This document shows positions 10,905 through 22,700 of a stretch of DNA of 64,000 nucleotides, piece by piece. The position numbers were made by a program, and so were the translations under genes. The notes under the pieces are model-generated. The model did no database searches, was not told where the DNA came from, and was given only the letters and a program-made list of their open reading frames with translations. How positions within the stretch are numbered: position 1 is the stretch's first letter; every line of letters starts with the position of its first letter. The stretch is from Bimastos eiseni (taxonomy: Eukaryota; Annelida; Clitellata; Crassiclitellata; Lumbricidae), in contig OY365810.1 of assembly GCA_959347315.1 (NCBI GenBank), forward strand, positions 17,516,658 through 17,580,657, read 5' to 3'.

Positions 10905-11240
10905 TAATTTTTGACTTTTTTCCTAATGTTTTGTTTTTGTTTTGCTAATGTTTAGTTTATGTTTCACTAGTGTTTCTATTGTCTTTTGCTAATGCTTTTA
11001 TGTTTTGCTGTTTTGTTTGTGTCTCACTAATGTTTTGTTTGCATTTTGCTAAGGTTTTGTTTGGATCATGCTAATATTTTGCTTTCTAGTGGGTCAGTTG
11101 TGTTTTGTTGGTGTTTTGCCATTTCATTTGTGTCTTGCTAATGATTCATTTATGTCTTGCTGTTTAGTTTATGTTTTGTATACACTTTTTTGATGTTTAT
11201 TTGCAATTGTTTTGTTTGAGATTTGCTAATGTATTGTCAT
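10905..11240. repeat. Degenerate T-rich tandem repeat (TTTTGCTAATGTTTTG-like)
   Basis: TTTTGCTAATG or TCTCACTAATG followed by TTTTGTTTG recurs many times at irregular 20-40 bp spacing. It is a decayed minisatellite. Confidence 0.65.
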
Positions 11241-11244
11241 ATGT

Positions 11245-12356
11245 ATAGACTCATTTGCAGATGGATTTTGTGATCATAGATATAGATACAAACTTATGAT
11301 TTGTTAGTTTAATGACTTTACAAATATTTTAATCAAAAATTACTAGAGAATGGTCTGTTTGACTTGTTTACAGGCTCATTTGGATTTTGAGATATTTGCT
11401 TGGATGCTAAGATTTGCACAATTGCTTATTTTAGTGTTTTATCTGCATTTATTTCCCTTGGGAATTGTTTTGGCTGTGTCGTTTGTTTTCTAACTTGCAA
11501 TAAACTTTTTGACACGAAAGACTGATATGTGTTAGATTATTAGATTAATTAGTTAAGGCTTTGGGAAATTGTTAAGGATCAGGTTAATTTTTGAAGGCTT
11601 AGGTTATGCTACCCGATTGATCATGCTATAATAAGTAGGGCCTGTATCTACTGTTAATATAATATTTGTACAAATACTCTAGTATTGATGTGTAACCATT
11701 TGGTCAATACATATTTGGCTGGTCCTTAGCATACTGGTAAAAATTCAAATTATAAAAGGTGAATGCTTGACCCCCTCAAGTGGTTCATTTTTATGAATAA
11801 CAAATATTTGAAAAGTTTTCTCAATATATTTTAATGTTTAGAGGTGGTTCAAATATAATAAAGTTTACTATAATTATATTTTAATGTCCATTGTTAGAGT
11901 ATGCTATAACAAATGTCAATATCATGTATACACAATTATACACAGAAATCAGACAATGGGACTTATATAATTGGACTTTAGCAAGAGAAGGGCGCATGAA
12001 GGGACTGGAGAACCTGACAGAAGGGGGGACGGGGGACAAAAACCCACCCAGACAAAAGCATGAATGTAAAGAAGCTGAAAAAATTTGTTTACTAAGCATG
12101 TTATCTCAGGGGTGCCACATTTGTTTTTTTGGTGAGAAGCTTTTCTATGTATTTTGTAATGGTAGGTAAAGTAGGCCTAAAACTGGTTAAGCCACATCCA
12201 AACATTATTCAATCAAGTTAATATTTGGCCTAAATTATTTTAAAATTCATTGGAACCAACTGAGAGGGCATTTAACATTTCAAAACTTCCAAAATAAGGG
12301 CCACCCTAATACATATGCATATTTTCGCTACTTTAACTACTCTACGCTGTGTTTAT
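11245..12356. other. Intergenic, nothing recognised
   Basis: AT-rich. AATAAA at 11499-11504 is a candidate polyadenylation signal for copy A. A 92-codon open frame at 11891-12169 has no recognisable features. Confidence 0.4.
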
Positions 12357-12550
12357 GGGCTGCGGTGGTGTACTGATATGTTCTGTGCTTAGTAATCAGA
12401 GGGGTGCAGATTCTAATTTACCTCAAGTCACTGCACAGTGAATCTGGACAAATTGCTCACCCATAATTGTCTGTGATGAAGGCAATGAAAAAACCACCTC
12501 ACTCATCTCATCTGCGGGTGGCATAAAGCCAATTCACAAATTCACTAATT
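12357..12550 (+). mobile_element. Degraded tRNA-derived SINE
   Basis: TGCGGTGGTGTACTGATATG resembles an A-box head. The body AAGTCACTGCACAGTGAATC...GGACAAATTGCTCACCC matches the SINE at 26384 closely. The B box is decayed (GCAGATTCTAATTTACC). Confidence 0.6.
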
Positions 12551-12984
12551 CTGCATTTAATATGTTAGCATTACCTACTAGACTATTATTATTACTATTG
12601 CTGGTGACACTAATTAATTATATTGGTAGTAATGTGGTGTTGTACTGATATTACTATTATTATTATTACTAGTATTCTTAGTAGTACCATTAAGTACTAT
12701 CCCATTCTAATAAAGTAGCAAATACATGAATGAATAACGAAGAAAGATGGGTCGGTTATAAGCTAAAGGTATTTCTTTTCTACTGATGATTGTAACTGAT
12801 ATGCTTGTTTTGTGCAATAAACAATTAAATTAAATTCTATTTTTACAACCAAATGGCCACCATTAGCTTTAAGAGTATCAAATTTCAAAATGTTTTGTTA
12901 CTTCAATGTTTAGTAGAACTAAAACTACATTACTACATGGCTTTGCAATTCAGTAGTAGTTGAATACTTGCTTCATCATCATCA

Positions 12985-13165
12985 TGATTCATGGGCTGAA
13001 AAGCCCATAGGTGTCTACTGCACATTTGACCATTGTTCTCTATGCTCCTCTGTCTTAGGTTAGCTGTAATAAGTTATGTATATCGGTTCAACACCAGTCT
13101 TCAATGTCCTCTAGCCATTCTCTGCAAGGTCTTCCTCTTTTTCCCGTTCCCTCCATAATTCCTGT
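12985..13165 (-). mobile_element. LINE scrap, C-terminal part of ORF2
   Basis: On the minus strand, 13065-13145 reads as KRGRPCREWLEDIEDWC. This is the GRPxxxWxxDI signature seen at the C-terminus of several non-LTR retrotransposon polyproteins. Only this tail and some flanking sequence remain. Confidence 0.55.
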
Positions 13166-13737
13166 TATTACAATACTTGCTAGGTTTTGATATTATCATT
13201 ATTATTATTAATATAAATAAACTTTATTGAAGTCTTAAACCACTTCTATCGGCACTGAAATAATTGAGCAAATTTTGAATGATGACGACTTAACATGCTA
13301 CCACTGGAATGGAAATTCCAAACTATTCAAAAATTACGAAGGGCACACATGCTTCCCAAAAGCCTCCCCTCCTCGTGGCTGTAGAGTCAAGGATGTATCA
13401 TCTAGGAGTTACCAACTTAACAAGTTACCATGAAGGAATCGACACACGCCAACTGCGTCGACGTAGGCGCACAAACTGCGTAGGGCATAACGCCACTGAA
13501 CTAAATTTCCTGAACTATAAGAACTACGTCTCTTATTCAGCTACGTCTCTTATTCAGCCTAAATGCAAATTGCTTAGTAAGCCTACTTCCGCGTACGCCT
13601 ATTATCGTGATAAATCTCTGGTTGAAGGCAAATCGCCATGGGGCCTGTTTGCTATGTTTACTGAAGGATGAGCGAAAACGAAGTCCAAGGTAGGTCTTGC
13701 TTTCGAATTTGATCACTAAGCCTTGTCCTATATAATA
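13166..13737. other. Intergenic, unassigned open frame
   Basis: A 120-codon plus-strand open frame (13309-13671) shows no recognisable domain. A 17-bp motif CTACGTCTCTTATTCAG is directly duplicated at 13525-13557. No gene is called. Confidence 0.3.
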
Positions 13738-13741
13738 TAGG

Positions 13742-13742
13742 C

Positions 13743-13832
<90 letters not shown>
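13742..13832. repeat. (AT)n microsatellite
   Basis: About 45 nearly uninterrupted AT units. The apparent minus-strand open frame of alternating Y and I is a translation of this tract. Confidence 0.95.
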
Positions 13833-13833
<1 letters not shown>

Positions 13834-13835
<2 letters not shown>

Positions 13836-14869
13836 AGTGATACATTTAAGTAGGCCTAAGGTTTAATTTAAGTCTTCTTTACAACATAAGCCATCGATGA
13901 TCAATAGGACTCAATGTTAGACCTATAAGCATGATTAGTCAATTAGGCTATTACACGGATATTAATTTTGTATGCCTACATTAAATTATGTAAAAGACAA
14001 TAAATCACACAATCGGCCTAATATCGGTGGTGGATAAGTCGTTGGCTGATTTCTATAAACGAGGAACAATGACTATGATCGAGGGCTGAGCCGATATGAT
14101 TGAAGTGCGTTTGGATGCTCGTTCAGGTTGATAAGTTTCTTCATGTAAGTCCAGCTGATCTTATTCTGAATAAGCTCATTTACTGTTGCACGATTCTGAA
14201 CTATTATCTTAATCTTCGAATTTGCCTATGAACCATATAATGCCAATTGAATGGGGTCATATTATTTTGACATTCACAACCTACGACAAATTAGTGCTAC
14301 TGAAATTTAGGTCACAAGTTGTATATAAACTAGACCTATAATAGCCTAGGTAGCGAATTGTAGACGTATGCCAGCGAATAGGAAAACACGGACCTAAGGT
14401 TGTAAAACATTGGTCCAACGTTCCCAAACACTGACACAACGTTGTCAAACATTGACCTGACGTTGTCAGACCCAGCATTGAAAAACATTTACCTGACATT
14501 GTCATTTGTTCGATTCTTATTACAGAAACACATTATTTAAGTGACAGATCTATTCTTTTATGTGTCGCATCTCATAGTGATCATGTGGAGTATTTTGTTC
14601 CGATGTTCCGCATCTGAGATCAGGATATATAGATCCAGCTGAATTTAATTACTAGCCATAGACCTAAAAAGTGTATTTGGCTAATCTGCCTCATAACCGA
14701 CTCCTTATCCACAGACCATCGTGTCCTCTGTCCTCCCTAATTAATTTCTACCAATCAGGTTCATCTGTCGTGTCAGCCGCAGACGCCTCAAAAGATTCTT
14801 AATTTCGGTCAATATCCCGGTTACACGCTATTGTTCACTTGATATAATTTTGATTAGCTTTAATGCTTT

Positions 14870-14872
<3 letters not shown>
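13834..14872. other. Upstream region of copy B before the LTR insertion
   Basis: No gene is seen. At 14398-14505 a degenerate ~21-bp unit (like ACGTTGTCAAACATTGACCTG) repeats about five times. This region was adjacent to the copy B start codon before the retrotransposon inserted and may contain its original promoter. Confidence 0.4.

Positions 14873-14915
<43 letters not shown>
14873..14915. repeat. (AT)n microsatellite at the retrotransposon target site
   Basis: The tract ends directly at the LTR. ATAT (14912-14915) is repeated immediately after the other LTR (19516-19519), so the element inserted into this AT tract. Confidence 0.85.
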
Positions 14916-14919
<4 letters not shown>

Positions 14920-15318
14920 ACGTCCCGGGTTATTAATGAAACTAGGGTATGATAAAATACCCTTTATTTTAACAGAAAAATAACTCGAACATTGAAGTCA
15001 CGGTGAAAAGGTCCGCACCACAGCAGTTGCTTTCGGAAAACAAAACACGGAAACCACACGTAGACGCCCACAGCTAACGTGTACGAAACGTAAAGCCAAC
15101 TCTGCCCAACGACAGCCAGAGGAATACAACTGGAGAGTTGACGGCTTAACTAAAACGACCAACGGGGTCGGTACCGAACGTCAATCTCCCCGATTACTGT
15201 AAAAAAACCGATCTTAAATACTCCGTCTGACCACTCCTTTTTTTAACAGAATTAATGCCCCGTTCCAAAACGTTTTAAATACGCATGTATCCCCAGATCA
15301 CAGATGGTACACATAACA
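14916..15318 (-). repeat. 3' LTR of the retrotransposon
   Basis: The 403-bp terminal repeat is bounded by TGTTA and TAACA. Relative to the other LTR it has about 20 extra bases near 14976-14997. On the minus strand the preceding purine-rich AGGGATGGGGATA (15319-15332) is the likely polypurine tract. Confidence 0.9.
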
Positions 15319-15461
15319 TATCCCCATCCCTGGAGCGAGAGTAAACCATGGGTTTACGACAAAAAAACGTAACGCATCTACCCATGAAGACAACACCGCA
15401 ACCGAAAACCGACGAAGCTATAACAACCCACACCCCAACTTCGTCGAAGAACCGCGAACAT

Positions 15462-16016
15462 TCAGCTCGTAGGACGGCTGAGGAGATCCGGGATCCAGTT
15501 CTGTTTGCCTGGTCGGTGGCGAATTTCCAATGAGTATTGCTGTAATTCTAAGTACCAATGCAGAAGCTTCTGATTGTAGTTTACCATTGATTGTAAGAAC
15601 TGCAGAAGACTGTGGTCCGAGTAGACCGTCACAAGAGACGACCCAAAATACACACTGAATGTGCGAACGGCCGACACGAGGTCCAACGCCTCTTTCTCAA
15701 TCGTCATATCCAGTTTCCTTAGAAATCTCATACCCCCTACTTTATCAATCAACACCTCGACACGAGGCATGGGAAAAGGATCTGGTACGGTAAGCGCATT
15801 GAGCTTGGGAAAATCCGCACACAACCTGAGGGAACCATCCGCTTTGGGCACCATCACAATCGGCGCAGCTCACGGACTATCAGATTCCTCAATAATCCCA
15901 GACCGTAGCAACGTTGAAATTTCATCATTCACTACTTTTGCTTTATCAGGATGCAAACGATTAGGGATTTGTCTGACCGGCTTGGCCCCATCTATCAACT
16001 GTATATGATGTGTTAT
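15462..16016 (-). pseudogene. Truncated reverse transcriptase joined to RNase H remnant
   Basis: On the minus strand the first part matches the N-terminal blocks of a gypsy RT: a PVRQIPNRLHP-like stretch, then a GIIEESDSP block, then KADGSLRLCADF and LRKLDMT. It then jumps directly to the RNase H end (TVYSDHSLLQFL, HRPGKQNWIPDLLSR). The RT palm with the YxDD motif and the start of RNase H are missing. A stop codon also lies just before the APIV block near 15870. The fragment cannot encode an active polymerase. Its position downstream of integrase shows the Gmr1-like order. Confidence 0.82.
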
Positions 16017-16795
16017 CAAATCGGTTTTTCCCGGTGATCGCTGAACACCGTACGAAACTCAGTCAGCAGACGTGTCAACTCGCTGGCGTTTTCCACCACC
16101 AAATGTGTCATTTCCACATGTTGAAGAAACAAATCATCAGAATCGTTATCCACTACAAGATCAGACAATAAAACCGGCACTGATTGAACACCGTCATTAT
16201 CTGTTTCCCTAGGCCAATACTTTCGCATCAAATTTACGTGCACTACCCTCAGAGTCTTTCTTCGGTCCGGAGTTAAGACAAAGTAGTCCACCTCCCCCAA
16301 TCTGCATTCAACAGAATAGGGTCCACAGTATTTGGCCTCTAAAGGTTTGCCGACCAAAGGCAAGAACAATAGAACTTTATCGCCTTTCTCAATGACCACA
16401 TTCTTCGCATGCTTGTCATACCACTCATTCGATTTTGACTTCGCCACAAGTTCGTTATCATTAACTACCTCCATTGCCTTCCTAACATGTTCCCGCAATG
16501 TCAAAACAAAATCAATCAGATTAGATTTCTGTAGATCACCCACAGCAACTTCCTGCAACCAGTTACGTTTTACTAACTGCAACAGGGCCTTTAACAGCAC
16601 GACCAAACAGCAAATCAAAGGATGAAAACCCCAACCCTTGCACAGGAACCTCCCGATATGCGAAAAAAACCACGGAAGCGCTACGTCTCATGATCCGGGA
16701 AATCCCTCTCCCACTGCGATCATCATGTCCTTCAAAGTACGGTGGAATCTTTCCACACAACCATTAGTCTGTGGGTGATATGGACTACTTTTCAA
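16016..16795 (-). pseudogene. Integrase, distal core and C-terminal domain (broken)
   Basis: The minus-strand sequence near 16705-16790 reads PYHPQTNGCVERFHRTLK, the block carrying the catalytic glutamate of the DDE integrase core. It lies in a different frame from the upstream part, so a frameshift separates them. A stop follows near 16690, and the next frame continues with GLGFSSFDLLFGR. The C-terminal domain (KGDKVLLFLP, KYCGPYSV, VVHVNLMRKYW) is open in 16016-16618. At least two frame breaks are visible. Confidence 0.78.
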
Positions 16796-18192
16796 TTGTA
16801 ACACCTGACATTGCAGCAAAAAAGTTGAAACATCTCAGACATGAATTCACTGCCGCAGTCGGACAATATTTCATCAGGAAAACCGAACATAGTGAATACA
16901 GAAATCAAGCATTTCGCCACTACCGGTGCGGTATGTGTGCGCAATGGAAACGCTAGCGGGTAATGCGTAGCCAAGTCCATAACTGTAAGAATAAACCAAT
17001 TTCTTGACCTCTCACAAATGCTCAAAGGCCCCACTTTGTCAATTGACAATTTTGAGAACGCCTTAGCAACAACTGGGACACGAACCAAGAGAGCATATGT
17101 TTTTCTTGCTCCTTTTCCCAGGCGCCGACAGACGTCACAGGTTCGACAATAATAACGCACATCCCCAAACAAGCCAGGCCACCAATAATGGCGCACCAGG
17201 CGATCAATCGTCTTCTGGGTCCCCAAATAACCACTAGATGGAATATCATGGGCTAAGCGAAGAATCTTCTGCCTCAATATCTTAGGAACCACCACCTGTG
17301 TCCATTCTAACCCCAGCGGTGTACATCTGTCACGCCATCTACGAGTCAAAACACCATTTCGGACCTCATAGTAATTCCGTTCCACTTTCTTACCTTCGAC
17401 CTCGGTCAAAGCAAACAATGGTTGAAAGGTCACCCCATCCCGTTGATGACGGATTAAGTCATCGCGTGACACAAATTCATCCCCATTCGACAAATCCTGC
17501 GCAGACTCAGAAAACAACGCCTGTAAGTCATCATGCAGGGAAACATCATTAACATCATCAAGCCGCGAATGACAAGCGTTCACTGCATCAGGAACTAACT
17601 TATCCAACCCAGACGCTACCTGAGCACGCATCACCACCGCCACATCCAATGCTGCAGGGATCACTACATCAGTTATCAGTAGTAATTGAACTCCACTAGG
17701 TAAACTATCTACGACTCCACACAAAATTCTGTCTGCAATGCCCGAAGACCTAATCCTTAATTCGACTAAGGGAACTTCCACGGGGCAACCAACCACTCCC
17801 TGAATTACACGGCCTTCCTGTGTATCCAAAAATTCATTAGCAAGCACCCCATCTTTAGCCACCAGGGATTGCAATGCCCCTGTATCTCGCAAAGCTACAA
17901 TTGGACGCAATGAACTCTTGTTATTTAAAACTTCGACCCTAACACAAAACGGTTGAAACTGTGGATGTACCCGTGAGAACAAACCATCATCGATGCGTCC
18001 ATTATGCGGCGTACCCACTAATTGTATCGCATGAGGGACATCCGCATTAAATCCCGCAGCCGCCTCATGTTCCCGTGCCTCTTTATTTTGTCTAACCCAG
18101 CATTGAGAAATGGTATGACCGACCCTTCTGCAGTATCCGCAAGTAACTCGGGCACCAAATTTATTAAATCCCGTATCAGGTTGACTATGCAT
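16792..18192 (-). pseudogene. Gag zinc knuckle, protease-like and integrase N-terminal region
   Basis: This 466-codon open frame starts near a CCHC knuckle, CGYCRRVGHTISQC. About 80 residues later comes a retropepsin-like LRDTGA. The second half is integrase: an HHCC-type zinc-binding domain ending YYCRTCDVC, then the catalytic core with IDKVGPL and LSDCGSEF. In the zinc domain the usual second histidine (GHxG) is Tyr (GYLG), so the zinc site is impaired. The protease-to-integrase junction leaves no room for RT, confirming the gene order. The frame ends just after the second catalytic aspartate because of a frameshift. Confidence 0.82.
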
Positions 18193-18425
18193 TAGTTGTG
18201 TATGCCAAGTCCCACCCGTCCGGCCAAAAGCACCTTGCGACTCTACTCTTGTACCACCAAGAACCTCTACCTTAAAGGCTTAAACAAGATGGAATACTCA
18301 TCCGCCAGCTTAGCTGCAGACGCCATTGATGATGGCTTCTTCTCAAGAATCCACCGATGAATTTTCAACGGAAGGCAATTCCGGCACGCGTGCATATGCA
18401 ACGAGCAACGCATTTTTTTTGTGTC

Positions 18426-18918
18426 TTAGTCTTGGCACTCGTCAACCGACAATTCCGCAAAAACTTTCTGCGCTTTACCGGTAAGCTTAGAATGCATTAC
18501 GGACGTCCACTTCGAACGTGGACACTGATGTATCAGCATCGCCTTTTCGAACGAAACTAAAAAATGTTCGACTTCGGATTCGTCAAAAGGTGGTACAAAC
18601 TTAATGGCTGTAGCAACTCGAAATTTCTCTGTTTCAGTGTCTGAATTCGTCACGCTCGCTCTCTCTGTCCGCCCTTATCTGCTCTTTTTTCAACTCTTCT
18701 GCCTCCTTTTGCACCCTTAACTCCAAAGCCTGACTTTTTATTTGCCACTTTTCTATCTTCTGAGCAGGCGACCCTTTAGCCACAAGCTTTTGCAATTGAA
18801 TTCTATTTAAGCCTTTTGTCTCAAGACCTAATGTTTCCGCTTCCTGTCTCAACTCATCAACCGTCATTTCAAAAACCTCATCTAGAGTTAACGGATTCGA
18901 CGATAACGAAGACTTCAT
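18426..18918 (-). pseudogene. Gag-like region (frameshifted)
   Basis: Two overlapping minus-strand frames follow the 5' LTR. One (18634-18918) starts with ATG and is rich in Glu, Lys and Leu, predicted coiled-coil. The other (18426-18653) contains KFVPPFDESEVEHFLVSFEK and an LTGKAQKVFAELS block, typical of SCAN-like gag of Gmr1/gypsy elements. They are out of frame with each other, so gag is broken by a frameshift near 18640. Confidence 0.7.
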
Positions 18919-19110
18919 CCTCTCACTTCAGTCTGTCCAAGTCAAATGATAATAATAATTTGATAGAAAAACTTCGACTCACGCTTGAAATACACCTGGA
19001 AACGCCCCCTTTAAGAAACACCCAAAATTAACGTCTTTGTTATTCTAAACGACCATACACACGGAAAATATAGATAAAGGTAACGACCCTTTTTTAGCAA
19101 ACAGCGAAAA

Positions 19111-19128
19111 ACCGGACTGGAGCCCCCA
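19111..19128 (-). other. Retrotransposon primer binding site
   Basis: Immediately inside the 5' LTR the minus strand reads TGGGGGCTCCAGTCCGGT. The first nine bases equal the complement of a tRNA-Pro 3' end. TGG matches the CCA terminus, as expected for a tRNA-primed element. Confidence 0.7.
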
Positions 19129-19130
19129 TG

Positions 19131-19515
19131 TGTTACGTCCCGGGTTATTAATAAAACTAGGGTATGATAAAATACTCTTTATTTTAACAGAACTCACGGT
19201 GAAAAGATCCGCACCACAGCAGCTGCTTTCGGGAAAAAAAACACGGAAACCACACGTAGACGCCCACAGCTAACGTGTACGAAACGTAAAGCCAACTCTG
19301 CCCAACGACAGCCAGAGGAATACAACTGGAGAGTTGACGGCTTAACTAAAACGACCAACGGGGTCGGTACCGAACGTCAATCTCCCCGATTACTGTAAAA
19401 AAAACCGATCTTAAATACTCCGTCTGACCACTCCTTTTTTTAACAGAATTAATGCCCCGTTCCAAAACGTTTTAAATACGCATATATCTCCAGATCACAG
19501 ATGGTACACATAACA
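19131..19515 (-). repeat. 5' LTR of the retrotransposon, next to MPPED copy B
   Basis: The 385-bp repeat, TGTTA to TAACA, would be the element's own promoter, directed away from MPPED copy B. Its outer edge lies 52 bp before the copy B ATG, so the LTR now forms the immediate upstream sequence of that gene. Confidence 0.9.
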
Positions 19516-19567
19516 ATATGTCCATATATATATATATACGGATTTTGCATTCTGATTCAGTGAAATA

Positions 19568-19772
19568 ATGTCTTCAACGATGGACCTGAAACCGATGAGT
19601 CTTCATACACCCATTCATCCAGAACGTGTTCGCTTCGTCTGCATTTCGGACACACACAACCGCGAAGAGGAATTGGAAAAGCGCATTCCTGATGGAGATG
19701 TCTTCCTCCATTGCGGTGACTTCACTGACTACGGTACAGTGAAAGAGGTCAACAAGTTCAACAATTTCCTCG
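19568..19772 (+). CDS. MPPED copy B exon 1
   Basis: It starts at ATG 19568 and contains SDTH and GDFT. It ends in phase 1 at CTCG|GTTAGT, the site corresponding to the GC donor of copy A. Confidence 0.92.
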
Positions 19773-22700
19773 GTTAGTTAGTGTCACTTAGTGACCGATG
19801 CTGTGTTTGTTTGCGTGAAAAGAACCAGGTCAGAATTCAGGCGAGATAGCTTAATTAGGTCGACTGAAAAGCCTAAAAAGGCGCTGTGTTAAGAGAGTGT
19901 CTATCAATCGCATATATCGTACGCCATGTTGTCTATTTCTGGCTAGTAACGTTTAATCATTATCTGTCCGATATTACTAATGTCAAATTTATTTGACCTC
20001 ATTTTCTGATTAGACGTGTCATGCGTTCAACTCAATTTTAGCGCCTCATGAAAAGGTTGACTCGTACAATTATAAAAGTAAAAATTTAATGCAAGGTGTT
20101 AATAGATTCCCCAAGATTCCGCAAGATTGTTCATACTGACTCTAAGATCAATCAAGCCGCTGTTTGAACATATTCTCTCCGGTTTAGAACTGCATATCGG
20201 GTTTAAAGCAATTATGTATACACACAAAAACTGTTTCTAGGCCTGTATCTCAAATCCTAATAAGCACAGATGCTACTTTCTACAAATTTCAGGGCGTGTA
20301 TTCCTAACAGTCGGAGAAAAGAGGCGAAAATAATGACATTAAGCCTACTTTTCTTTATCTATATAGACATAATACTTTCTATTTTTATCTATAATTTGCT
20401 GAGAAGTGTCATGAATTGGATGGCTGGTCTAACATTCGCCGACTTTACAAGACCTGCCACAAGGGAAAATAATTGAAGACCAACCGCAGAGACGTTGGGC
20501 GTCGCTAGGCTTAAATTCAATAGGAGGCAATTCCGGTGAACATCGAGGTGTATTTGGGAATACGTATTGGGAGGGAGTATTTGTAAAGTACTGGTCATTA
20601 GACAGTACTAATGGTCAATCGAAAAAGCAAGATCAGGCAACAACGATTGGCTTTGGTTGAATTTTCCAGGAAGACTTCCTCATCGTCATAAGATCGTAAT
20701 TGCTGGTAATCATGAGCTGACCTTTGACAAGAACGTTCTTCCGATGACCGGTGACGTCAGAGATCATTATCGCATGAGACAGTCACAACTTCTGAAGAAC
20801 CGCGATGAACTGACCAGTCGAGGTCTGACCCATATGAGCCAACTACTCACGAACTGTATCTACCTCCAGGACTCAATGACCACCGTTCATGGACTTCGAA
20901 TATATGGCTCTCCATGGTCAGTTCTAGTAAATTCGCCAGAACGATGATGGCTTTGCATACGGAGAAAAAGACTTTCAAATCAGTTTATTCTTGATGAAGT
21001 TTTGTTCAAGATATTCAAGTTGCCATTATAATAGCAGTTCCTGTTTTTTGGACACCATAGATGACATAGAGGATTCACGTCTGTAGTATCCGTCATTTGG
21101 CCAACAAAAGGCTAACGCTCGTGGGTTTAGCGACATTCGTCCAATGATGTTGTTATGACTGGGGCAGAGTGCATGGGACCCTATCAAAGGAAACTTGATG
21201 GAGACACAGCTAAGTCTTGTACATGTATTTGGTAGCCATTCACCTATGGCATTTATAGTACGAATGCAAACCAGAATCGCGTGTGTGCTTCTCTGTTATA
21301 CAGGCAGCCACAATTCTGTGAGTGGGCTTTTAACTTGCACAGCCTTGAAGAGCTGAGGGAAGTCTGGGGCAAGATCCCGGAAGGAGTGGACGTCCTTATG
21401 ACTCATGGACCTCCGTTTGGTAAGAGACGACGACCTTTCCATATGGTGCTAGATCGTAAGAAGACTTTCTATAGATAATCTTAATTGTGTTTTGTACGAC
21501 TATGGTACGCACCATAGCGTAACTGCCGAAGTCGAATTTAACGGTATGGCAGCCATGCAAGGCTTCCATTATATAGTCCTACATCTAATTTAGCCACTGC
21601 CTAACGAATCGAAGGACTAGTCAACTTTATCTGTCAAGAGTAGTAATCAATCTCGCTTCCTATTACTTTTCTCGCCTGTGTGGTAGGCCTATCCATTACT
21701 CGTAGGCCTATACGGTCCCCACTCGAAAACTGAAATAAAAATCCAATCGCAATGACTATAACCTGAACTAAAATATGATACTTATAACCAGAATCCAGTG
21801 TTTGAATTGTCAAATTTGAACTGGGGGGGGGGGGTTGAAAATTATCCGCATGTCATAATTTGTAGGGACCTTAACCAGTATGTAGAGGATAAATTGTAGA
21901 GGGCGACAGGGGGTGGGTGTGGGGACACGAATTTGATCTCATAGTTGTGTTGTGCTCAATCATCAGTTTAATGACATTTATAGCTATTTCAACTGTTGGC
22001 AAGCCTATAGCTTTGTCCAGGGCTCCGAGTTTGCCTGGTTTGAACCAACTTATAAACACACTTTTCGACATTACAATGGGCGAGAGGGAGGACCAGTAAT
22101 ACAAACCATACAGAAGTCATCAACAGAATGTTAATCAGTCTGTTTTTTTCTCTAGTATGATAGAGATTAATTTGACTAAATCATCTCTCACAATCAGCTC
22201 GAGATACGGGCAGCACTATCAAAGTCATTAGCTTAACTTGTTGGGCATATACCTAACATTGCCCCATCACTGTTGTTGAACATGCCATACTCTTATACTA
22301 TATTATGCTGCTTGTATTTCATTAACAGGAAATTCTTTGCTTACTTTTGCAACCTGTTTTTCGCAAAAATTGCACTATTGAAAGGATTTTGGGGCCATGA
22401 TGATTGGAGAGTGAAAAGATAGACATTATAAAGGAATGAAAATTGAGAAAAGTGGAGATACTCAAACTGCCCTAGAGGCCAGTTTTGCAGTCCTTTGGCC
22501 ATTGTAATTTCTGTGAGAACGAGATTTCTCATGCACAATTACCAGCTTTTGATTTTTCAGCCTACTCGGCTACACTGTCACATCATCCTAATTTAGTTAT
22601 TGCTGGTTCAGTTTCTCCATCAGGACCATCACGTTCTTCAGTATCGGAAATCGCTTTGTCGGGAAAATAAAAAGTTTTTTCTGTAGGCTCATTCATGCAG

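Larger units (their letters stand above)
14916..19515 (-). mobile_element. Ty3/gypsy LTR retrotransposon with Gmr1-like gene order (whole element)
   Basis: The element has LTRs at 14916-15318 and 19131-19515, both beginning TGTTA and ending TAACA, flanked by a 4-bp ATAT duplication. It is transcribed leftwards, so the 19131-19515 copy is the 5' LTR. From 5' to 3' on the minus strand it carries gag, a CCHC knuckle, a protease-like DTG, integrase, an RT start and an RNase H end, then the 3' LTR. Integrase before RT is the copia order, yet the sequences are gypsy-like. That combination is the Gmr1-like group known from deuterostomes. Most of RT and part of RNase H are deleted and several frames are broken, so it is non-autonomous. 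The LTRs differ by roughly 8 substitutions plus one ~20-bp indel, implying a fairly young insertion. Confidence 0.88.

Noticed and set aside
13309..13671. 120-codon plus-strand open frame
   Set aside because: No recognised family, and an internal 17-bp duplication suggests non-coding sequence; the frame is only marginally longer than chance.
13537..13845. Tyr-Ile repeat protein on the minus strand
   Set aside because: It is a translation of an (AT)n microsatellite.
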